DNA of 64,000 nucleotides from Choristoneura fumiferana (GCF_025370935.1 NC_133486.1:8720821-8784820), one strand, 5' to 3'. Counted from the stretch's first letter, positions 10,982 through 22,810 are shown. Numbers and translations: made by a program. Notes: a model not told the origin generated them from the letters alone.

Positions 10982-11984
10982 TTGGCTCTCTGTTTACGGT
11001 CACCCTGCGTCCGCGCATACAGCCGGTCGCATGGGGAATGAATTGAAATGAGATGATTCGAGTTCCGTGAGGGCACGCGCACGCGATTTGATAAGCGCTG
11101 GATTTTTGGACTGTCTCGATATTTTATGCGTTTTGGGAGCTATCTGTAGTTTGATACTTTTATTCTTCGGTTTTCTAGCAATGTAAATGAGTTAGCATTC
11201 TTAAACTGCTGTTTTAATGAAAGTCAAAATAAAAATATAATTACTGGTAGGTAGGTATCAAGTAGGTATACAAGAAACCAACATGAAACAAAGACAATAT
11301 AAAAGACTATGTCATACTTACATAATTTAACTGTTGCTTGATATGTCATAGTCAAAGTAAACATACAAAATAAATGACAATAAAATAATTATATATAATT
11401 TAAAAATAGAACTTAAATAGTCCTAAACTATCCTAAAAATCACCCCTGCATATTGTCCGGTTCAAAAGTCCTCATTATACTGACTGCAATGCCTTTCTTT
11501 ACTAACTCTCTCTCTTCTCTTTTGTTTTTAACATTTCTCTTACTTACAGTATATTTTAGTTCTTAGTTAAAGATTATGTAGGACAAGTTTTTTTTAATAA
11601 ATTATTATGTTTATTATTATTAATAAATTGAACCATCCACCCAGACCTTTGTCAAAACTTGTATCTAGTATTATCTATTTATTCTGTGGTCAAAGTAAAC
11701 AGTATATTATTTTAACTACTTCTTCTGTTTATCTTAGTACCTAACAAGGGTACGAGACCACGAGATGGCTACTGCAGACCATTGTCTGTCGCAGGAAGAG
11801 GCGGCAAATAACGCGCGAGCCATTGTAACAAAGCAATATGCATTTGTGTGCATTCTGAATTCCCAAAAAATGTGATTCCATTGTAAATTTAGTTTTTTTA
11901 CACAAACAAAAAACGCATGCCTACTGAGTTATTACTTTATAACCCCTTTAACCCCTGACCCATGCCCTCGACGTATAAGTAGTG

Positions 11985-11985
<1 letters not shown>
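10982..11985. other. Intergenic DNA upstream of the secreted-peptide gene
   Basis: The first ~120 bp is GC-richer and probably promoter-proximal. The rest is AT-rich with no coding signal or recognised repeat. Confidence 0.4.

Positions 11986-12044
<59 letters not shown>
11986..12044. repeat. (GT)n microsatellite
   Basis: About 29 uninterrupted GT units. Confidence 0.95.
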
Positions 12045-12047
<3 letters not shown>

Positions 12048-12117
12048 TGGCATCTAGCTCCCGTACGAGTGGATCAGTTTTTAGGTCGTTCTTGTTAATC
12101 GAAAGATAGAGCAGCCC

Positions 12118-12245
12118 GTGCCGTGCCCGGTTTTTTTTTACATAAAACTGACCGTGATTGACCCAGGCTCACCGGATGTATGTATAGTACAGAGCAGCTG
12201 AGACCAAAGGTGTATTTCATTGATTCAGTAACCACTGAACCCTGC
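12118..12245. repeat. Dispersed repeat shared with 19460-19565
   Basis: It has TTTTTTTTACATAAAACTGA, CCGTGATTGACC and CCAAAGGTGTATTTCA in the same order as a second copy around 19470-19560. No coding capacity. Confidence 0.5.
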
Positions 12246-12667
12246 AGTGAATGGTCAGTGGGTTGGTAATTCATAATTTTACTAAAATGTCTATAATGTT
12301 CAATAAGTTAGGTTAGGTTAGTATTGCGTCAAGGCGCGAAGCGGCTCCATTGGGCGGAATAGGAGCTCCGCGAAGCGGAGCCCCGTCGACCCTGTCACGT
12401 GATAGTTCACACATAGGATATTCGATACTCTGTACTTCGATACTTTATACTTCAATATTTATATCTTTCGATGTCACTTTTGTAGATAATTAGATTTTCG
12501 ATATATTGGACGTAGGCTATCTTACCATTGGAAAATATAAACTTTCGATATTTCTATACAGACGAAATTTTAATTTTCGATATTTTGTACATTGACATTT
12601 TAACCGTAGGTAGGTATTTTAGTTATGGATATTCAAATATGTAACCAACTAAACTGTATTAATTACT

Positions 12668-12915
12668 AGTAATTACTTTAAACCTAAAATTGCTAAAACT
12701 GGCTCCGAAGCGGTACTTAACGTTTCGTGTGCTCTGCCTACCCCATTTGGGAATACAGAGGGGCTACTACGAAAATCGAAGTTCGTATCGCACCGTCCCT
12801 TTCACTCTCGTATTAAATGACATAAGCGTCAACGGGACGTCAACATACGAAGTTCGAGTTTTGCACTTCGTAGTAGTCGTTGCCAGGCGTGATGTTTGTG
12901 TGTGTGTGTGTGTAA
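12668..12915 (+). repeat. Moth repeat ending in a GT run, interrupted by a MITE
   Basis: It contains AAATTGCTAAAACTGGCTCC, CGTTTCGTGTGCTCTGCC and CCCCATTTGGGAATACAG, then, after the nested MITE (12761-12884), AGGCGTGATGTTTGTGTGTG. The inverted copy at 24110-24190 is likewise joined to a dinucleotide array. Confidence 0.55.
12761..12884. mobile_element. GGGCTACTACGAA-type MITE, copy 2
   Basis: The left end GGGCTACTACGAAAATCG and the right end ACTTCGTAGTAG form an imperfect terminal inverted repeat. The core has ACCGTCCCTTTCACTC. The right terminus is eroded. Inserted in the repeat at 12668-12915. Confidence 0.7.
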
Positions 12916-13766
12916 ACTGTATCAATTATTACCGAGTTTGTTACGCTATGTCAGATTTTGTCACGTTATATTATACATTCCTAGTGAGTCATATAGTATC
13001 AGTACATGTTTATGTACCTATGTTAAGTACATACCTACCTAGCTTATGAATAATCAATTTATGACACGTTAAAATTAAGTAGTTGTAAGCATTTCCTGTT
13101 ATTAACAGTCTATTTTATTATATTGTGGTATAATATATTGTTTTGTCGACAAACTTTTCATCAAATAACATTGACAATGATTTATCGAACATCCAGTACT
13201 CTTATTTTTATTTAGTGTAATTTTATAATGAAATGAATATATTGTGTTATGATTATTAAAAAAAAAACGAAAGTCTCACATTTGATTAGGTCGTCAGACT
13301 GACTAGGGTTGCCCTTATTTTCGGCTTTGGTACTTTTGTTGAAGTACCTATGTTTTTCGACTTTATATACTCTTACAATATACAATTTCGATGACAACAA
13401 TTGAAGTTATTTACACGTATCAACTAATATGTATCAAAATAAATAAGGTTAGAAAAGAATAAGTAATGACCGAATTACATAACTGTGATTTGATATAAGT
13501 ACATAATGCATTTTTTATGAAATTGTATTTTTTACAGGATTGTTATAAAATAAACCTAACCTAACCTAAATCAATCTGTAGATTGCACGATCTTAAAAGT
13601 TCGTATAATTAATAGCTTCACTAAAAATTATGTTGTGTCAAATGTTCCTTAGGGAGGAATAGGGGGCATACGGATCGCTTTCTATCTGAATTTGAATTTT
13701 AATTTATTAAAGATTGTGTTTGAAATACTTACAATAAATTGAATATAACTACATCACATATTTAGA
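12916..13766. other. Gene-free AT-rich stretch
   Basis: No gene or well-defined repeat seen. A three-unit run of the insect telomere-type unit CCTAA is at about 13553-13567. Confidence 0.4.
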
Positions 13767-13779
13767 TTGCACATACTAT

Positions 13780-14091
13780 CATAATCCCAGCCTATAGGTA
13801 TACGTCCCACTGCTGGGCACAGGCCTCCTCTCAGAACAAGAGGGCGTGGGCCATAGTTCCCACGCGGGCCCAGTGCGGATTGGGAACTTCACACACACCA
13901 TTGAATTGCTTCGCAGGTTTGTGCAGGTTTCCTCACGATATTTTCCTTCACCGCAAAGCTCGTGGTAAATTTCAAATACAAATATAAAATTCCGCACATG
14001 AATTTCGAAAAACTCAGAGGTGCGAGCCGGGGTTTGAACCCACGACCCTCTGCTTGAGGGGCGATAGGTCAAACCACTATGCCACCACGGC
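13780..14091 (-). mobile_element. Full-length tRNA-derived SINE with 13-bp target duplication
   Basis: On the minus strand the head (14091 downward) is tRNA-like: GCCGTGGTGGCATAGTGGTT as A-box region and GTGGGTTCAAACCCC as B box. The tail ends CCCAGCAGTGGGACGTATAC. The direct repeat TTGCACATACTAT flanks it exactly (13767-13779 and 14092-14104), showing insertion by target-primed reverse transcription. Broken relatives are at 23895-24440, 32640-32825 and 41300-41440. Confidence 0.85.
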
Positions 14092-14254
14092 TTGCACATA
14101 CTATGTATACTCGTAACTTGATGATATATTATTTTTTAAATATTATTTCATACATTTATAATTACTTTAAATCTACTTCTTACTTGTAACACGAATACAA
14201 TTTTAATATATTTACCACTAATTGTCGGCAAACATTTCGTCAACGCTGTAGAAG

Positions 14255-14400
14255 CGTAAATCGTAAGCGATTACCGTCGCTCGTGGACTCCTGCAACACC
14301 AGAAGAGTCACAAGTGCGTTGCCGGCCTTTATGGCAGGAGTATGCTCTTTTCTTGAAGTCTTGAAGGTCATGTCGGTCCGGGAATACCGCAAGCGACAGT
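14255..14400. repeat. Dispersed moth repeat fragment
   Basis: It contains TGGACTCCTGCAACACCAGA, AGTGCGTTGCCGGCC and GAGTATGCTCTTTTCTTGAA, widespread in moth genomes and distantly similar to the 28841-29026 family. Confidence 0.45.
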
Positions 14401-14827
14401 TCATCCGTTATCATTATTAAATATATTTTTTTCGTTTCGTCCATTTATGCCTTATAAACTTTATTAATTTTGACAAGTTCCCTATTTATACACACGATGG
14501 CCTACATCATAGCTCGTCACTAACCTGATTATTCATCTTCCGTGGTACATTAATACATACAAAGTGGTAGACGTAAGATAAATAATGATTCCTTGATACG
14601 TACGTGTCGGCACAGTAACGAGATAAAAGCACTAGGTTAATGCGTGTATCGCAGAGTTCGCGACTAAACAATTATTCATACAAACACGATATAGAAAATG
14701 AGGTGTAAACTGTTTCAATTTTGGTCTACGTCTGACATGCTTTTAATAGGTACCAATTTTATGGTATTATTAGACTTCCAGTGGCTTCGTTCGCGCCAAA
14801 CATTAGAACTGGCAGTAGAAATGAAAT

Positions 14828-15398
14828 TAAAAACCGGCCAAGAGCGTGTCGGACTCGCCCAGGATAGGGTTCCGTAGCCATTACGAAAACATCAAGTAAT
14901 ATTTTTCTAAAGATTTCGTATAGTGTACGGAATCTACCAAGTTTAGGTATGTTTAATACCTTAGGCTGCTATTTACTCTAAAACTAAGTAGGTACTAATA
15001 ATAATTTTCCTTGTAAATTTGATATGCTATTACTACCATTCTGAGTTTTTTCACATTTTTCCATCCAACATATTTCATTTGGGGGGGGGAGGCGACGCTC
15101 GATTTTAGATTGGCACTTTAAAGTTAAATTCTTACTTCGCAAACAGCTCACTGAATAGAAAAATCGTATCAGCAACCCCCCAATTGTTTGAAAATACCTA
15201 TCCAACGATACCCCACACTGTAGGGTTAGTCGAGAAAAAAATACCCCCACTTTACGTCTATGGGAGGTGACCTAAAAAATTTTTTTTTATTTTACCACTG
15301 TCGGCGTGATTGATATGTATATCCATATCAAATTACAGCTTTCTAGCATTAACGGTCTCAGAGCTTAGCTAGTAGTTGACTACGGAACCCTAAAAAAG
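14828..15398 (+). repeat. GGTTCCGTA / GGAACCCTA repeat, long copy
   Basis: It starts AAAACCGGCCAAGAGCGTGT with CGGACTCGCCC and GGGTTCCGTAGC, and ends CTACGGAACCCTAAAA. The ends are partly complementary. Contains a G-run at about 15082-15090. No coding capacity. Confidence 0.6.
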
Positions 15399-16100
15399 AA
15401 AGAAAATACATTTATTCACAAAACAAAACACATCAATATTATTAAGTACAATCAGACGACAAAGGATAGTATGCGTCAAGGCGGTTGTGACACTACTTGT
15501 ACTATTACTTATTCTGTGGTTGTGAATCGGACACTGGCTCACCAATGCTAGCGCTGATTTTCAGCCAGCACCGTCGGTGACCCTCTGGCCTCGGTCGGAA
15601 TTATAAATAGTAGTATGTGAAGTAAAATTAAAATGATGTTTGTTTAAGTATCATAAGGTGTTATTATATTTTGTCAAGATTTGCTGGCGAGAAGTTGTGA
15701 GAATAATAAGAAATAAGTCGAGGACTTGCATGGACAACCCGGGTTATTCGTGGGAATTGACATTGGTTCTCAGGGGTAACATTTACCCCAAACCGATCCT
15801 CATAATTACCTGTAAAGTAATAAACACCTAGTCTTAAAAAGTCGACCTTTGTCGTTTTAGGAAGTGCAATGAGTTTAGAAATTTTGAATAGATTTGAGCA
15901 CGCGTCACAATGTCGAAAGGTAATAGGTTTTTAACAACCTAGCCTTTACAAACTAATGGTTTTTCTTTACTAACAACCTTGAGGACTTTGCCATCAACGT
16001 CTCGTGCTGCGACATTTATCATATTTGTGTTAATGAAGCAGGTGTGATGGAATCACATTCTGCGCTCACGCCAACAATATAGACTGTTATCTTTGCATAG

Positions 16101-16244
16101 TACAGTCGCCAACAGATAAGTATTTCGGAGCGGCTAAGGTGATCAAAAATATCGAAACAGGAACTCTAAAGTCTTAATAATAGAGTGCAAGTGCCGATAT
16201 TTTTGACCACCTTGGCCGCTCCGAAATAACTGATGGCAATTGTA
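16101..16244. mobile_element. Foldback MITE
   Basis: The left arm TACAGTCGCCAACAG...TATTTCGGAGCGGC is mirrored by GCCGCTCCGAAATA...GATGGCAATTGTA. Arms are about 50 bp with a few mismatches around a ~45-bp spacer. Confidence 0.7.
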
Positions 16245-16269
16245 CTCATAAAATAAAGTCCTGTAGGCA

Positions 16270-16480
16270 TAAACATCATCATAATTATCAGCCGTAGGAA
16301 GCCCACTGTTGGACATAGGCCTCCCCCATAGACCTCCAGTTGCTTCGTTTGGAAGCGGCCCGCACCACCGTGAACCCGCGGCTTTAACCAGGGCATCCGT
16401 CTATCTCGGTGGTGTACGTTCTACGCTGCGCATGACGATACGCGGTCTCCAGGACCTTTCGGTCCCAACGGGCATCTGCT
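16270..16480 (-). mobile_element. 3' fragment of a retrotransposon or SINE
   Basis: On the minus strand it ends GTCCAACAGTGGGCTTCCTA, a common moth LINE/SINE 3' tail that resembles the CCCAGCAGTGGGA tail of the SINE at 13780-14091. The upstream part is GC-rich without an intact frame. Confidence 0.5.
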
Positions 16481-16608
16481 GGGCTACTACGAACTCCCAA
16501 ATCGAAGTTCGTATCGCACCGTCCCTTTCACTCGCGTACTAAATGACATAAGCGTCAGCAGGATGGCAACATACGAAGTTCGAGTTTTGCACTTCGTGGT
16601 ATAGGGCC
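16481..16608. mobile_element. GGGCTACTACGAA-type MITE, copy 3
   Basis: It starts GGGCTACTACGAACTCCC, has the ACCGTCCCTTTCACTC core and ends near TTTTGCACTTCGTGGTA. The right terminal repeat is degenerate. Confidence 0.65.
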
Positions 16609-16814
16609 AGTTCTCCGTGCTATATGGCCTGCTCATTGCTACTTCAATAAGCGAATACGCTTAGATCTTTAAACTAAGATTTTAACGCGGTGTTGACCGT
16701 CAGTTAGATTATTTTTTACGGAAGGGCAATTTGTGCAGCATTAGGCTCACAACACACCTGTCTAACAAATGGTGTTCAGTCGAATGTGGATTTACTGCAA
16801 AAGATAACAATGCT

Positions 16815-16880
16815 AATTAACAATACAATACAATAACTCTTTATTGAACACCAACACATAGTAAGCAGTACAGAAAACAC
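16815..16880 (-). mobile_element. LINE 3' tail with (TACAA)n end, copy 1
   Basis: ACAATACAATACAATAACTC followed by TTTATTGAACACC matches the complement of the tail at 18300-18470. Short fragment. Confidence 0.55.
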
Positions 16881-17376
16881 AGGTAAGAGACTTAACTTTG
16901 CTTATTCATTGAAAGAACATTTCCTGGGACTTGGAATTTTTACATGAGGGCTGTGTAATGTAATCACGTAGACCCTGAATCAGAAAAATGCAGTTTTTTT
17001 TTACCTCTGAGTGGTGTACGTTCTAGTGTCTGCGAACCTGCAATGTCTGTTTAGTAGCTTTGTGTATTAAGATCAAACCTTGCCAGTCCCACTTCTAGGG
17101 GGTCACTCCAGTATTTCATAAGCCCCAAAGGGGAGGTGGGGGGTGATTTTTGCTTAACTTATGGGGGACAGGGGGCTTGGATGGCAATTTACGTCAGCAA
17201 CATTAATAAAAAAATTGGATGTATATAAATACATATTATGTGTATACAGTCGAGTGCTATGGATAAAATCTCCAAAAGTCAAAAATATATCACTCTTTTT
17301 GTGCGCCGTTTTGATGTAAGAAACATGCAGTTTGCAGCAGTAAATAAGCTTTTGGATTCCGAAGACCTTCATACAA

Positions 17377-17525
17377 TACAATGACTCTTTATTGAACATC
17401 ACATAGAATAAATACAATGCAGAAAACAGGTCCATAGCGAAAGTTTTACAAGGGTAGCAATAGGCAGCTTTATCACTTTAGAGCGATCTCTTCCAGGCAA
17501 CCTAACTACTTACCTGTAGCTAGTT
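17377..17525 (-). mobile_element. LINE 3' tail, copy 2
   Basis: It begins ACAATACAATGACTCTTTAT and reaches AGAGCGATCTCTTCCAGGC, the complement of the 18300-18470 unit. Confidence 0.6.
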
Positions 17526-17964
17526 CCTATAATAGAACTACCATTCTATGTGAGGAAAGAAAGAATTAGTGAAGGAACAAAAGTAGAAATAAATTGCCAT
17601 AACTTAGTCCATTAGGAACTACATACATACAACCCCAATGCTCGTGCAAATTTCATGCCCCCTTAAATCGGGTTGGGATGTGGTTGATTGTGTCTAAACA
17701 CAAATAATGATCACAGTAAGGAGTATAACCGCAACAGGATGATTGTAATTGGTAATTAACGAGCTGTTATTAAATATGAGATTATAGAGACGATTTGAAA
17801 CGCGACGATAACAATCGATTAATTTAAAATTTGTTAGCGGATATTCATTAAATTTTAATTCGTAATTATTGACATTCACAAAATGCTTTTGAAATGATGT
17901 AATTAAGAAGCGTAGTTGTTTAGAGTAACGGTACATGACATTTGCGAAGAAATATATACATTAC

Positions 17965-18110
17965 TAGCTGTTGCCCACGACTCCGTCCGCGTAGAAGTAT
18001 GAAAAATAGTTTACGTCTTATTCTCATACCTACCGAATACACACAAAAAAAAATCATAAAAATCGGTCAAGCCGTTTGGAGGGGTTTAGTCACAAACATC
18101 TTTGATCCGA
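17965..18110 (-). mobile_element. Helitron-like fragment
   Basis: It starts ACTAGCTGTTGCCCACGACT, CCGTCCGCGTAG, the complement of the CTAGT 3' end, and contains CGGTCAAGCCGTTTGGAGG. Confidence 0.5.
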
Positions 18111-18299
18111 GCACTATCTGTCATCTTGTAATTATTAGCCTTATTATAATTTATTTATTTATTTGTTGCTGTTTATCTCACTACCTATATTTATTTTGGA
18201 CGTATATTATATGTACGATATAATTATGTATGTATTCGTAGATGTATTGCTGTTACGTTTAAATTTTCTTATCTACTTTTGATGCACCACCTGTTGTAA

Positions 18300-18470
18300 A
18301 CTAGTCCTTCCTTCTTTCTGTAAAAAAGGTTGCCTGGAAGAGATCGCTCTTAAGCGATAAGGCCGCCTATTGCTCACCTTGTAATATTTTTTTCTGTGTA
18401 TCTGTTTTCTGTATCGCTTACTATGTCTGGTGTACAATAAAGAGTCTTTGTATTGTATTGTATTGTATCC
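18300..18470 (+). mobile_element. LINE 3' tail ending in (TTGTA)n
   Basis: It contains GGTTGCCTGGAAGAGATCGC and GCGATAAGGCCGCC, ends with GTACAATAAAGAGTC and then a TTGTA pentamer array. Fragments of the same unit occur at 16815, 17377, 22818-22850 (array only), 42220-42242, 42450-42475 and 53790-53810. Confidence 0.65.
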
Positions 18471-18574
18471 GAGAATTTTATAATATTAGATTATATTGAT
18501 AGATATAATGTACTTTGTTTTGCTTACTTTAGACCCTATAGTTCAGGAAATATGAATCGGTAACTTGTTATGTA

Positions 18575-18696
18575 CAGTCAAGGAAACAAAGTTTTCATAA
18601 CCAGTTTCGTTATGACTTGTTTGGCAGATGAATGGGATGTCAACATGACATTAGTAGCACAAAGACCACCCTGGAACGTGATTGTTTCCTTGACTG
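18575..18696. mobile_element. Mariner-like MITE with TA duplication
   Basis: Terminal repeats CAGTCAAGGAAACAA and its complement are flanked by TA on both sides (18573-18574, 18697-18698). The interior includes GTCAACATGACATTAGTAGC and CCACCCTGGAACGTGATTG. Related copies are at about 39200-39297 and 42529-42670. Confidence 0.7.
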
Positions 18697-18999
18697 TATT
18701 TATTGAAGCTTACATTATGGTCAATTCATATTTCCTTGACTATAAAAATATTGTAATATTTTTTCTTTGAAAACGACACTTTGTCAAGTTTTTGCGGCGC
18801 GTTTTCAAGGCGATGACGGTATTTCCGAAAGCGCTAGCGGTATAAAAAAGTGATTTATAAAAGAGTCCTTGGTGGTCCACTAAGGTATAAACGTCCCGAT
18901 TTTTTAAGTATTTCATTTTGATTATATTATATTATTTTGGTTGTAATAGCACTAGCAAAGGAACTACTTCGAATAAACCAAGAATTTCGTAAAATCCTG

Positions 19000-19108
19000 C
19001 AGGGCTACTACGAAACTCGAAGTTCGTGTCGTGCGGTCCCTCGGACACTTATACTATTTAATACAAGAGCGAGAGCGAGAGGGAATTTCGAGTTTCGTAG
19101 TAGCCCTG
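19000..19108. mobile_element. GGGCTACTACGAA-type MITE, copy 4
   Basis: The ends CAGGGCTACTACGAAACTCG and its complement are intact; the core carries TTATACTATTTAATAC. It is the best-preserved copy together with 6797-6926. In both, the triplet CTG lies directly outside each end. Confidence 0.75.
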
Positions 19109-19459
19109 CTGGAATTCTGATTCAACTGTCTAATGTTCACACGAGCAAAGCAGCAAGCGAAGGCTATTACATAATTACACGCCTGTTTTTGTTGCCATAT
19201 AGCAACCATGTGATCACCGCGGTATTGTCTCCATACTCATACATACGCTCTTGGGAAAAGTATCAAGTCAGCATTGAAATTTCCAGACATAATGTCATTG
19301 TTATGTCAACTCTACCGGGATCTGTATTCCACGCTGTTTAAATTATATAAAACCGGAACCAAAACCCGAGGCCGTATTGCCTAAAGTTTCTGACGCTCTC
19401 GATCGCAATCAAATGACAGAAAACTGTCATCATCGACTGTCCAACTTTATCCAAATTTT

Positions 19460-19565
19460 GTCACCACGCAACTTTTTTTTTACATAAAACGAACCGTGAT
19501 TGACCAACCCTGACCTGATGTTGAGTGCAGGAGGCCAAAGGTGTATCTCACTGGTTCAGTAGCCT
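19460..19565. repeat. Dispersed repeat shared with 12118-12245
   Basis: It has TTTTTTTTTACATAAAACGA, CCGTGATTGACC and CCAAAGGTGTATCTCA in the same order as the other copy. Confidence 0.5.
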
Positions 19566-19587
19566 ATTCACTCTAGCCTTATATATT

Positions 19588-19775
19588 ACTAGCTGTTGCC
19601 CGCGACTCCGTCCGCGTAGTATTCGTTTATCGATATCCCGCGGGAACTATGCGATTTTCCGGGATAAAAACTGTCCTATGTCCTTCCTCGGGACTCAGAC
19701 GATCTGTGTACCGAATTTCATCTAAATTGGTACAGCACAGTAACAAACATCCAAATCTTACCGATTCTGCGTATG
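19588..19775 (-). mobile_element. Helitron-like fragment
   Basis: It starts TACTAGCTGTTGCCCGCGAC, CTCCGTCCGCGTAG, continues CCCGCGGGAACTATGCG, TTTTCCGGGATAAAA, and ends near AGTAACAAACATCC. Confidence 0.55.
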
Positions 19776-20052
19776 TACATTTGAGGGCGAGATTTTTTGC
19801 CGCTGCTAAGTATATTAACATAGTAAAAGAGAACAAGTAGGTCCACTCCGACCCTTTAGGAGACTTAAGTGCCTACTCCGGCGCGGACGCTTAGGGTTGC
19901 CGACGTCTATTTAAGATTAATTACCTACCGGCAAATAATTTTAGTGCAAAAGTTAACTTAAAATTGTTTAAAGTCTGTGTCTAGAGAAACCAGACAGATT
20001 CTATGCCGTTATATTATTATTATTATCTATCTATCGATCTATAAGATAGACC

Positions 20053-20262
20053 ACTCGCAGCACGGGTCGCTTACGGGCAGTCCCTCATAGAATGGCATTA
20101 GCGGGAAAAAACCCGCGCGTTATCGGCCCCAAATACTATGAACACCTAACCTCAGACCTAAAAAGCGAAAAGAACAATGAAACGTTTACCCCTCGACTAA
20201 AAGACCTTTTGTTGGAAAAAGCGTTTTATTCGGTAAATGAATTTATGAATCTGAAATTTTAA
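20053..20262 (+). pseudogene. C-terminal remnant of a jockey/CR1-type reverse transcriptase
   Basis: An open frame of 69 codons ends at a TAA at 20260. It reads TRSTGRLRAVPHRMALAGKN, later GPKYYEHL and EKAFYSVNEFMN. The TRxxxxL...P.HR..L..K...G.K.Y..L pattern and the final Y-S-V-x-E-F are typical of the last residues of these LINE proteins. 5'-truncated, inactive. Confidence 0.65.
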
Positions 20263-20597
20263 ATTTTAATTTTATTGTTTAAACTGTTATTATTATTTTT
20301 TGTTTTTTATTTATTGTTTTTACATTGACATTTAAATTGTTACTCAATTATTGCCTAATGTATTAATCTTTACATATCCTTGACATTTTCGCCATTATTC
20401 ATTATATAAATTTCAATGTGTTTTCAGTCTGACGATCCTTTGAGGAGAACCAGTCTAATTTTAATTGTTTTCATTCACATCATGACATGCTTAGAATTTT
20501 ATTTATTATAATTATTACTATTCTTTTAACTGACATTTATGTGAATTAAAATGTAATGATGTATTGAATTAATAAATAAACTAAACTAAACTATAAC
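20263..20597 (+). mobile_element. LINE 3' UTR ending in (TAAAC)n
   Basis: AT-rich 3' UTR of the reverse-transcriptase remnant, containing CTGACGATCCTTTGAGG and ending AATAAATAAACTAAACTAAA. The same end is found at 31150-31405 without a coding part. Confidence 0.6.
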
Positions 20598-20602
20598 AGC
20601 CC

Positions 20603-20895
20603 TTACCTATAGCGCCCGTCTTCGGACATAGGCCTCGAATCCTCTCTACTTTTCCAGTCTTGCCTATCCATTGCCACTCGCATCCAGTTTACGCCAGCTT
20701 GTTGCCGGATATCGTCGGTCCATCTTTTTGGTGGTCGTCCTCTACCGCGGGTGTTAGCACGGGGTCTCCACTCCAGGACTCTCCTCGCCCAACGACTGTG
20801 TTCCATTCTAGCAAAATGTCCTGCCCATCTCCACTTTCTGCGTTCTATTTCTGTTATTATGTCATTCACTTTAGTCTTCTCTCTGATCAACTCGT
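20603..20895 (-). pseudogene. C-terminal remnant of an RTE-like endonuclease/reverse transcriptase
   Basis: The minus-strand frame encodes RRKWRWAGHFARMEHSRWAR, VLEWRPR, a GRGRPPKRWTDDI motif and WMRVAMDRQDWK. This is the stereotyped C-terminus of RTE-class LINE proteins (WRWAGHxAR, then RGRPxxRWxDDI). The product is cut to about 95 residues, without the polymerase core. Confidence 0.75.
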
Positions 20896-20899
20896 TTTA

Positions 20900-21579
20900 T
20901 TTATACAAATTTTTATTATAATACTAAATTTAAAAATGGTATTTATAAATTCACCGGAACGGTGATGGCTGTACATACTACTCATGTTAACCTACATATA
21001 ATACTATAACTATATTGTTTATAGGTAGGTAGGTATCTATTATTTTTTATGTGTCCTTGCACGAAATTATTACAGTACACTTATATAACACTAATTTACA
21101 ACTTTACCTAATACAAAAAATACGTAAGCACGAGTACCTACGCGACCGACCGGCGCGCACACATTTAAGCCGCGCGATGCGCGATGTACATACTTTTGTT
21201 CGTAGTGAGCCTACTCTTGTTCTCTTTTACTATGATATTAAGTAGGATTATTATTATAATTATGTATGACTGCCTAAAGTCTAAGAAATCGTCGTTTTAC
21301 CAAATTATTATTTCTTTAACAGACTAAGAGCCCGTACTCGTATTAGGTACCTAAAGATGCTATCATCAACTGGGAGAGCTCTGTTGGGTAACATTCTTTA
21401 AATACTCACTCGACTTGAATCCGTTATCTATAGGTACACCGTGTTATTTTTGAATTCCGATAACTTCAAGAGAAATTTCAACAGGTCCAATGAAGTTAAT
21501 TTCTCTAATCTAAGACACTAGAGCTTTACTTTTACTGTTTAAAAGATAATAAAAATTAAGATAAGTAGTTAATTGTGTG
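20900..21579. other. Gene-free stretch
   Basis: No coding signal or repeat identified; AT-rich. Confidence 0.35.
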
Positions 21580-22810
21580 TGTTAAATTTTTGTACAGATT
21601 TGTGGTGTGCAGTAAAGAATAACAAATTGGTCATAACATCTGAACCTTTTACGACTGATTCATGGTAAATACGTCGTAAATAAGCAAGTTTTAAAACGTG
21701 ACATTGTATAAGTATCACTTATATAGCACTTTACCTTAAAGGCAAATTGTTCTTAAATCGCAGTTATACAAACGTTTATATAACATAGTAATAAAGCAAT
21801 TTAATCATTGTCGTACAAAAGCTTTAACCAAGACCGTTTCCCGGTTTTACAACTTCAATATGACATCTTACAGCACTTTGGTCATAGTAAAGCTTTAAGA
21901 CTGACTATTGTAAAACTAATCATAAATTCAGAATTTTAACGCTGTTACATGGCTAAAATGCCATACCCATACACGACCGTCTTATAGCTAAAAGATAGGG
22001 GTTACGACTTATTTGTTTCATAACATTATCAGTTCTGACAGTGTCAATACACAGAATGTTAAAAGTAGATTGGATAACCCTATTAAATAACCTGAAAGCA
22101 CCTCATTGAGTGCTATACAAATACCCGATAAATAACCGATTAAATAACCCTAAAGTAGTGGTAATGGCGGCCATATTGCGTGGGTTTATGACTTACAAGT
22201 CATAAGCCAGACCTTTTAATTGTATATAAGTCAAATTAACACATTAGAGATAAAATTCGATTAATTTATTAAATTTAATTAACTAATTAACATTTTTTTT
22301 TAATTTTATTTTATTAAACATTATTTAAAGGGGGCATTAAAAATTCTTAATAAACCTAGTCGAAAACATTTTGTTCGCATGCGTATCTGATTTTTATACC
22401 GAATTTCATTTCACTCTACTAGATATGACACTCACTCTACTAATTACTTATAACGGTAAAAAAGTACCTTACTGTTTTTTAATAGCGGCGATCATTACAC
22501 GCAAACAGGATTTTATGTTATGAATTATGATTAAAACGGCTTCACTATTGCATTTCACCGACTCATTAGTCGTACAAACGTCAGCGTTATGACTACTTTA
22601 CAACCAATTGCTCTTACAACAGGCGTTTAATATATTTCTTATGACAGCTGTGTGACTAAATGTGCTTGCTGACAATTGAGTGACCACTCTATGACAATTA
22701 AGCCATAAAAACTGCGCCAAAATTGAGTCATATAAACGTTTGAAGGCCTTAACATACCATTAAGTTTTATGAAAAACGTTTGTACAACACTTATATGACT
22801 TATTTTTGCT
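21580..22810. repeat. AT-rich tract with recurring TGACT / AGTCAT and TATAAACGTTT words
   Basis: No gene. Short words recur in both orientations: TTATGACTTACAAGTCATAA at about 22187 (a near palindrome), GAGTCATATAAACGTTTG at 22724, CACTTATATGACTTA at 22789, ATACAAACGTTTATATAAC at 21766 and GTATAAGTATCACTTATATA. The right edge (ACGTTTGTACAACACTTATA) resembles an inverted version of words near the left part. It may be an old, decayed transposon. Confidence 0.35.

Noticed and set aside
13553..13567. Interstitial telomere (TTAGG-type) repeat
   Set aside because: Only about three units; similar short runs at 2125, 12306 and 58990 are common in moth DNA and do not indicate a telomere.
13779..14099. 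106-residue open frame on the minus strand
   Set aside because: It is the translation of the tRNA-derived SINE.
20603..20890. 95-residue open frame as a host gene
   Set aside because: The WRWAGH and RGRPPKRW motifs identify it as a truncated LINE reverse-transcriptase end.
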